Below are positions 34,765 to 39,172 of a stretch of DNA of 39,172 nucleotides, piece after piece (position 1 is the first letter of the stretch; every line of letters begins with the position of its first letter). The translations under genes and the position numbers were made by a program. The notes under the pieces are model-generated. The model had not been told where the DNA came from and searched no databases. It worked only from the letters and a program-made list of their open reading frames with translations. Source of the stretch: Herbivorax alkaliphila (GTDB taxonomy: Bacteria > Bacillota > Clostridia > Acetivibrionales > Acetivibrionaceae); assembly GCF_030848475.1 (NCBI RefSeq), contig NZ_JAVDDS010000036.1, positions 1 through 39,172 of the forward strand, given 5' to 3'.

Positions 34765-36264
34765 ATGGTTAGTGAAATTATTGTTGATGTGGGTCTAAAT
34801 GAAAAAAGAGTGGCTCTTTTAGAGGACAAGGAATTGGTAGAAATATTTATCGAAAGAAGTGACTCTGAAAGATTGGTAGGAAATATCTACAGAGGTAAAG
34901 TGAGTAGCGTTCTGCCAGGGATGCAGGCTGCCTTTATAGATATTGGATATGAGAAAAATGCATTTTTGTATGTTAGAGATGCAGTTCCTCAAAAAGAAGA
35001 TTTTAATGAAGATGAAGACGACGTTTATAATGAGATGAAAAGTTACAATATTGATGAAATATTAAGACCGGGACAGGAAATAACTGTACAGGTTACAAAA
35101 GAGCCTATCAGTACAAAAGGCCCTAGGGTTACAACTCATATAACTCTGCCGGGAAGACAATTGGTATTGCTGCCTAATGCAGATTATATAGGTATTTCTA
35201 GAAGGATAGAAGATGAAGATGAAAGGTTTAAACTTAAAAAAATAGCTGAGAAGATTAAACCTGAAAACATGGGACTTATTGTAAGAACAGTTTCGGAAGG
35301 AAAGAGAGAAGAAGACTTTAAAAATGACATCAACTTTTTGGTTAAGTTGTGGAAAAAGATTAAACAAAAAGATCATTCCGGCCCTGTTCCACGATGCATT
35401 CATAAAGATGTAAATGTGGTTTACAGAACTATAAGAGATATTTTCACATGGAATATAGATAAGTTTGTAATTAATGACAGGCAGGAATATAATAAGGTAC
35501 TTGAGTGGGTTGAAATGGTTTCCCCTGCTTTAAAATTAAGGGTTGAGTATTTTAGTAAAAATATAGATTTATTTGAACATTATCAGGTTGATGCAATGAT
35601 TTCAAAAGCACTTGCAAAGAAAATATGGCTTAAGTGCGGTGGATATTTAATTATTGAAAAAACTGAAGCACTAACGGTTATTGACGTAAATACAGGGAAA
35701 TATGTTGGGGTTAACAATCTTGAAGATACTGTACTTAGAACTAACAAGGAAGCTGCAAAAGAAATTACAAAGCAGCTTAGGTTGAGAGATATTGGCGGTA
35801 TAATAATTATTGATTTTATTGATATGAATGAAAGTGAACACAGAGCACAGATAATGAATGTTTTAGAAGATGCTCTTAAAAAAGACAGAACTAAAACTAC
35901 TGTTGTTGATATGACTAGGTTAGGTCTTATAGAAATGACAAGAAAAAATGTTAGAGAAGGGTTTGCATCAGTAGTATTACAACAGTGTCCTTACTGTGAT
36001 GGGAAAGGAAAGATACTATCTTCAGAGTCTGTTGCAAGAAATATTGAAAAGGAAATAAAGAAATATTTCACACAGACAATTGCATGTGCAATAGAGGTGG
36101 AAGTTCATCCTTCTGTGGCGAAAGTATTATTGGGAAAAAATGATGACAATCTTTCAAGAATTGAAAGGACATTTAATAAAAGAATTATAATAAAAGCTTC
36201 AGATGATGTAAAACATGGAGAAATGTCTATAAAAGAAGTTGATCCAGATAACTTATTGACATAG
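34765..36264 (+). CDS. rng: RNase E/G family ribonuclease (RNase G)
   Basis: 499 residues, the RNase G size class without the long RNase E scaffold tail. It cuts single-stranded RNA, with roles in rRNA maturation and mRNA decay. An S1 domain (about 38-125) has GNIYRGKVSSVLPGMQAAF and IDIGYEKNAFLYV. The catalytic DNase I-like part has LTVIDVNTGKYVG and IIIIDFIDM with the metal-binding Asp residues. The zinc-link motif CPYCDGKG (about 411) supports dimer formation. The ATG follows GAGGTGG by 7 bases. It is 27 bases after the DUF2344 gene. The L21 promoter overlaps its last bases. Confidence 0.95.
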   Translation: MVSEIIVDVGLNEKRVALLEDKELVEIFIERSDSERLVGNIYRGKVSSVLPGMQAAFIDIGYEKNAFLYVRDAVPQKEDFNEDEDDVYNEMKSYNIDEILRPGQEITVQVTKEPISTKGPRVTTHITLPGRQLVLLPNADYIGISRRIEDEDERFKLKKIAEKIKPENMGLIVRTVSEGKREEDFKNDINFLVKLWKKIKQKDHSGPVPRCIHKDVNVVYRTIRDIFTWNIDKFVINDRQEYNKVLEWVEMVSPALKLRVEYFSKNIDLFEHYQVDAMISKALAKKIWLKCGGYLIIEKTEALTVIDVNTGKYVGVNNLEDTVLRTNKEAAKEITKQLRLRDIGGIIIIDFIDMNESEHRAQIMNVLEDALKKDRTKTTVVDMTRLGLIEMTRKNVREGFASVVLQQCPYCDGKGKILSSESVARNIEKEIKKYFTQTIACAIEVEVHPSVAKVLLGKNDDNLSRIERTFNKRIIIKASDDVKHGEMSIKEVDPDNLLT

Positions 36265-36284
36265 TTAATAGGTTGTGGTAAAAT
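36256..36284 (+). promoter_or_regulatory. rplU: Strong SigA promoter for rplU-prp-rpmA
   Basis: TTGACA (36256-36261, perfect -35), 17 bases, TAAAAT (36279-36284, 5/6). It begins inside the final codons of rng. It is the best promoter match in the window. Confidence 0.8.
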
Positions 36285-36290
36285 ACTTTA

Positions 36291-36378
36291 GGTGGCCGCA
36301 CGGTACAGGTTTTAAAATGCAGAGAATAAAAGTATTTTTGCTACCTCTATCGGCGAGACTGGATAGGGAGGTGTTTTT
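36291..36378 (+). promoter_or_regulatory. rplU: L21 leader (autoregulatory mRNA leader of rplU)
   Basis: A leader of about 88 bases between the promoter and the rplU ATG, in the place where Firmicutes carry the L21 leader element. The last part can form a hairpin. ACCTC (36343-36347) pairs with GAGGT (36368-36372) and TATC (36348-36351) with GATA (36362-36365), around GGCGAGACTG, with two bulged G. The ribosome binding site GGGAGG (36366-36371) is inside the stem, so the start of L21 could be hidden when the hairpin forms. Feedback by the L21 protein is known for this element class; it is inferred here. Confidence 0.7.
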
Positions 36379-36690
36379 ATGTATGCTATAATTGAAAATG
36401 GCGGAAGACAGTACAAAGTCCAAGAAGGAGATGTACTTTTTCTAGATAGGATTTCTGGAGAAGAAGGAAAATCTGTGATTTTTGACAAAGTGGTTGCAGT
36501 TTCAAAAGAAGATGGTGTAAGTTTTGGAAATCCATTTGTAAAGAATGCAAAGGTTAGTGGCGAAATATTAGGTCATGGCAAAAACAAGAAAATAATTGTT
36601 TTCAAATTTAAAGCTAAGAAAGGCTATAAAAGAAAGCAAGGTCATAGACAGCCACATACAAGAGTGAAAATTGAAAAAATTGATGCATAG
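36379..36690 (+). CDS. rplU: 50S ribosomal protein L21
   Basis: 103 residues, the usual length. It binds 23S rRNA in the large subunit. [20 protein letters not shown] at the start and [19 protein letters not shown] at the end are the family signatures. The ATG follows GGGAGGTG by 7 bases. Prp follows after 9 bases and L27 after 342, all on one transcript. Confidence 0.98.
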   Translation: MYAIIENGGRQYKVQEGDVLFLDRISGEEGKSVIFDKVVAVSKEDGVSFGNPFVKNAKVSGEILGHGKNKKIIVFKFKAKKGYKRKQGHRQPHTRVKIEKIDA

Positions 36691-36699
36691 GTTTTAAAG

Positions 36700-37029
36700 A
36701 TGATTGAAATTAATGTAGTTAGGGACAAACAACGTCATATCCAAAGTTTTACTGTCAGTGGTCATTCTGGATTTGCAGAGCAAGGAAGTGATATTGTCTG
36801 TGCGGCAATATCTGCGTTGGCATATACTGGAGTAGGTGCATTGAAGGATATGGCTGGAATAGACAGTTATATAGAGAAAGATGGTTATATGGAATGTCTA
36901 GTTCCCAAAAACGTTCCTGACAAAAAAAGACAAGAAGTTAATATCATACTTGAAACTATAGTGTTAGGATTTAAACAGGTGGAACTTTCATATAGAAAGT
37001 ATGTATCGGTATTAGATAAGGAGGTGTAA
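36700..37029 (+). CDS. prp: Ribosomal-processing cysteine protease Prp
   Basis: 109 residues. Prp cuts off the N-terminal extension of L27 in Firmicutes, a step needed for ribosome assembly. The catalytic His and Cys are in SGHSGFAEQGSDIVCAAISA (His about 22, Cys about 34). YMECLVPK and the C-terminal helix fit the family. The ATG has only a weak binding site (ATAGG) and lies 9 bases after the L21 stop, so it probably depends on translation of rplU. Its substrate L27 is encoded directly downstream. Confidence 0.96.
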   Translation: MIEINVVRDKQRHIQSFTVSGHSGFAEQGSDIVCAAISALAYTGVGALKDMAGIDSYIEKDGYMECLVPKNVPDKKRQEVNIILETIVLGFKQVELSYRKYVSVLDKEV

Positions 37030-37032
37030 CAT

Positions 37033-37311
37033 ATGATTAAGGTGAATTTACAGCTGTTTGCACACAAAAAAGGTGTGGGTAGTTCAAAAAACGGTCGTGA
37101 TAGTGAATCTAAAAGACTTGGTGTAAAAAGAGGCGACGGTCAGCATGTAGCAGCTGGTAATATACTTGTAAGACAGAGAGGTACTAAAATTCATCCAGGT
37201 GATAATGTTGGTAAAGGTAGTGATGACACACTATTTGCACTTTCGGATGGAAAAGTCAAATTCTCTAGGTTAGGTAAAGATAGAAAACAAGTAAGTATTA
37301 TTACTGCATAA
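37033..37311 (+). CDS. rpmA: 50S ribosomal protein L27 with Prp-cleaved N-terminal extension
   Basis: 92 residues. The body, [20 protein letters not shown] onwards, is typical L27. Before it stands the Firmicute extension [10 protein letters not shown]; Prp is known to cut after LQLFA-type sequences, leaving mature L27 starting HKKG. The extension is present here together with prp, as expected. The ATG follows AAGGAGGTG by 6 bases and lies 3 bases after the prp stop. Confidence 0.98.
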   Translation: MIKVNLQLFAHKKGVGSSKNGRDSESKRLGVKRGDGQHVAAGNILVRQRGTKIHPGDNVGKGSDDTLFALSDGKVKFSRLGKDRKQVSIITA

Positions 37312-37322
37312 TAGAAATTAAA

Positions 37323-37351
37323 AAATCTCGGTGCTAACCGGGATTTAATTT
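37323..37351 (+). terminator. Intrinsic terminator after rpmA
   Basis: A 9-bp stem with one G.T pair (37323-37331 with 37338-37346) closes the loop TGCTAA and is followed by AATTTTTA. It ends the L21-Prp-L27 transcript; some read-through into obgE is possible. Confidence 0.75.
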
Positions 37352-37416
37352 TTATATATGAGAAATACTAATAAGGAATTTAATATAGGCAGTTTTTGTA
37401 GCGTGGAGTTGAGATA

Positions 37417-38691
37417 ATGTTTATAGATAGTGCAAAAATAAGTATTAAAGCTGGAGATGGCGGAAATGGTGCGGTGTCATTTCACAGAGAAAAGTATGTA
37501 GCTAAAGGTGGGCCTGATGGAGGAGATGGCGGCAAAGGCGGCAGTGTCATTTTTGTAGTAGATTCAGGACTCAGAACTTTGCAAGATTTTAAATATAAAA
37601 GAAAATACAGAGCCCAAGATGGTCAAAAAGGTGGAAACTCCAATCGAAGTGGTAAAAGTGGAGAAAATCTTTTGGTCAGGGTGCCTCCGGGAACATTGGT
37701 AAAGGAAGAAGAGACTGGCAAGGTCATTGCAGATATGGTTAAGCCTGATCAAAGAGTTGAAGTTGCAAAAGGTGGAAAAGGAGGTGCTGGTAATCAGCAC
37801 TTTGCTACACCTACAAGACAAATTCCTAACTTTGCAAAACCTGGTGACCCAGGAGATGAAATTACAGTTATTTTAGAATTAAAACTTTTGGCGGATGTTG
37901 GGTTGATTGGATTCCCTAATGTTGGGAAATCTACAATTCTATCTGTTGTTACATCTGCTGTGCCTAAAATTGCTAATTATCATTTCACTACAATAAATCC
38001 TAACTTAGGAGTTGTAGATTTAGGGGATAGTAGTTTTGTTTTAGCAGATATACCGGGAATAATTGAAGGTGCTCATGAGGGTGTTGGATTAGGACATGAA
38101 TTTTTAAGACATATTGAAAGAACAAAACTTTTAATTCATGTTGTTGATATATCTGGATCAGAGGGAAGAGACCCTGTTGAAGATTTTCAAATTATTAATG
38201 ATGAACTTAAAAAGTATAACCAAGTGCTGTTTGAGAGACCTCAGATAGTGGCTGTAAATAAAATAGATATTACAGAAAATTTAGAAGAGAAGCTGAAAAA
38301 ATTCAAAGAGGCGGTTGAGCCAAAGGGATATCAGGTAATGTCTGTATCTGCGGCAACTTCTAAAGGCCTCAAAGAGCTTATGTATCATGCTGAAAATAAA
38401 CTTAAGGAGCTTCCTGATACGGTGATAGTTAAACCTGAAGAGGAATTTGTATATGAGGTTAAAAAAGAGGAAGAACCTTTTAAAGTGTATAAAGATAATG
38501 AGGTCTTTGTTGTTGAAGGAAAATGGGTGAAGAAATTAGTTGATTCAACTAACTTTGATGATTATGAATCTTTACAGTATTTTCAAAGAACCATAAAGAA
38601 AAAAGGTATAGTTGTTGCCTTAGAGCAAAAAGGAATTAATGAAGGCGATACTGTTAAGATGTATGATCTTGAATTTGAATATTACAAGTAG
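37417..38691 (+). CDS. obgE: Obg family GTPase ObgE/CgtA
   Basis: 424 residues. An essential GTPase of ribosome assembly and stress response. The N-terminal Obg fold (1-158) is rich in glycine (GDGGNGAVSFHREKYV, GGPDGGDGGKGGSV). The G domain has G1 GFPNVGKST, switch HFTTINPNLGVV, G3 DIPGIIEGAHEGVGLG, G4 NKID and G5 SAATSKG. The C-terminal OCT domain spans about 350-424. The ATG follows GGAG by about 9 bases. It follows the L27 terminator by 65 bases and is the usual neighbour of L27. Confidence 0.97.
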   Translation: MFIDSAKISIKAGDGGNGAVSFHREKYVAKGGPDGGDGGKGGSVIFVVDSGLRTLQDFKYKRKYRAQDGQKGGNSNRSGKSGENLLVRVPPGTLVKEEETGKVIADMVKPDQRVEVAKGGKGGAGNQHFATPTRQIPNFAKPGDPGDEITVILELKLLADVGLIGFPNVGKSTILSVVTSAVPKIANYHFTTINPNLGVVDLGDSSFVLADIPGIIEGAHEGVGLGHEFLRHIERTKLLIHVVDISGSEGRDPVEDFQIINDELKKYNQVLFERPQIVAVNKIDITENLEEKLKKFKEAVEPKGYQVMSVSAATSKGLKELMYHAENKLKELPDTVIVKPEEEFVYEVKKEEEPFKVYKDNEVFVVEGKWVKKLVDSTNFDDYESLQYFQRTIKKKGIVVALEQKGINEGDTVKMYDLEFEYYK

Positions 38692-38715
38692 CCGAAACTA
38701 AACATTAAAGATTTA

Positions 38716-38777
38716 AGTGGAGACTCTACTCCACTAGAATATTATAACAAGCACTCCACCTTATAGAAGGTGGGTGT
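38716..38777 (+). repeat. Two adjacent hairpins of an ACTCCAC-containing element
   Basis: Hairpin 1: AGTGGAG (38716-38722), loop ACTCTA, CTCCACT (38729-38735). Hairpin 2: GCACTCCACCTT (38751-38762), loop ATAG, AAGGTGGGTGT (38767-38777), 11 pairs with one bulged T. Both lie between obgE and the YhbY-type gene. The second resembles the hairpin at 39112 in sequence, not only in shape. Neither has a long T run. Confidence 0.55.
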
Positions 38778-38813
38778 TAGAATAAGATAAATTTTAAAAA
38801 AAGGAGAGTTGTT

Positions 38814-39101
38814 GTGTTAACTGGTAAGCAGAGAAGCTATTTAAGAAGTTTAGCTAATGGAATTGATTCTATATTTCATATAGGAAAAGGTGGAATTAAT
38901 GATAATATGATAAAGCAGTTTAATGATGCTTTAGAAGCAAGGGAATTAATTAAAGTAACTGTTTTAAAAAATTCTTTAGAGGAAACTTCTGAACTTTGTG
39001 AAGAAGCTGCACTTAAAACAGGTTCAGAAATAGTTCAAATTATAGGAAATAAATTTGTTATATATAAAGAATCAAAAGAAAATAAAGTTATAGTTATATA
39101 A
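38814..39101 (+). CDS. yhbY: YhbY/CRM-domain RNA-binding protein
   Basis: 95 residues. CRM-domain proteins of the YhbY type bind RNA and associate with the large ribosomal subunit precursor. MLTGKQRSYLRSLANGIDSI, the GxxG loop GKGGIN, and VLKNSLEE fit the family, with TGSEIVQIIGNKFVIYK at the end. The start is GTG 38814 with AAGGAGAG 6-9 bases before. It lies 122 bases after obgE, with two hairpins between, and another hairpin follows it. Confidence 0.94.
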   Translation: MLTGKQRSYLRSLANGIDSIFHIGKGGINDNMIKQFNDALEARELIKVTVLKNSLEETSELCEEAALKTGSEIVQIIGNKFVIYKESKENKVIVI

Positions 39102-39111
39102 AAACATTTAG

Positions 39112-39141
39112 AAGACTCCACTCTATACAAGATGGGGTCTT
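39112..39141 (+). repeat. Hairpin after yhbY, related to the one upstream
   Basis: AAGACTCCA (39112-39120) pairs with TGGGGTCTT (39133-39141), 9 pairs with one wobble, and a partly pairing inner part CTCTATACAAGA. Aligned with 38751 onward it shares ACTCCAC, TATA, AAG and TGGG in the same order. It may end yhbY transcription, although only TAAAATTATTG follows. Confidence 0.5.
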
Positions 39142-39172
39142 AAAATTATTGTTATATATCATTAGACAATTT

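Overview
The window is AT-rich DNA that reads as a chromosomal segment of an anaerobic, spore-forming Clostridia-type Firmicute. The evidence is a germinant-receptor operon, IreB, a Prp/L27 pair with the Firmicute-type L27 N-terminal extension, strong GGAGG ribosome binding sites, frequent TTG/GTG starts, and an S-layer-anchored protein with cohesin-like and dockerin-like parts. The last two traits point loosely towards the cellulosome-forming clostridia (Acetivibrio/Hungateiclostridium type). That placement is inference. I saw no tRNA, rRNA, CRISPR array, intact insertion sequence or prophage gene.

Layout. 1-0.9 kb: a decayed serine hydrolase (penicillin-binding/class C beta-lactamase type). 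0.95-2.2 kb (-): a polytopic membrane protein of unknown function. 2.4-7.5 kb: one very large secreted S-layer protein (SLH x3, cohesin-like, dockerin half-repeat, FN3-like, calcium-repeat and von Willebrand A domains). 7.7-15.3 kb: the most unusual part. It holds two divergent paralogous membrane-anchored proteins, then two paralogous cytosolic histidine kinases whose sensor is a LacI/periplasmic-binding-like domain without a DNA-binding head, then a response regulator with an HD-GYP c-di-GMP phosphodiesterase output. 15.3-20.8 kb (-): a DUF4349 lipoprotein and a germinant receptor operon A-B-C, followed by a 56-codon two-helix membrane protein that fits the small D subunit. 21.1-26.6 kb (+): enolase, SecG, an HD hydrolase, RNase R preceded by an 18-codon leader ORF, and a DUF523/TudS-like protein. 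26.7 kb (-): an HPr-like protein lacking the phospho-histidine. 27.1-36.3 kb (+): housekeeping and tRNA/RNA genes (MtaB, IreB, aldo/keto reductase-ferredoxin, RuvX, DUF1292, DUF3048 lipoprotein, two TIGR039xx proteins, RNase G). 36.3-39.2 kb (+): the L21 leader, L21-Prp-L27, ObgE and a YhbY-type RNA-binding protein.

How parts work together. The kinase/HD-GYP block can be read as a two-input phosphorelay that senses a small ligand inside the cell and lowers c-di-GMP. The ger block builds a spore inner-membrane receptor. L21, Prp and L27 form the known ribosome-maturation set in which Prp trims the L27 N-terminus. Several genes have starts that are not the longest open frame, and two (DUF523 and the Ger small protein) have an ideal ribosome binding site but only ATT or similar codons at the right distance. 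All family names come from reading the protein sequences; no database search was run.
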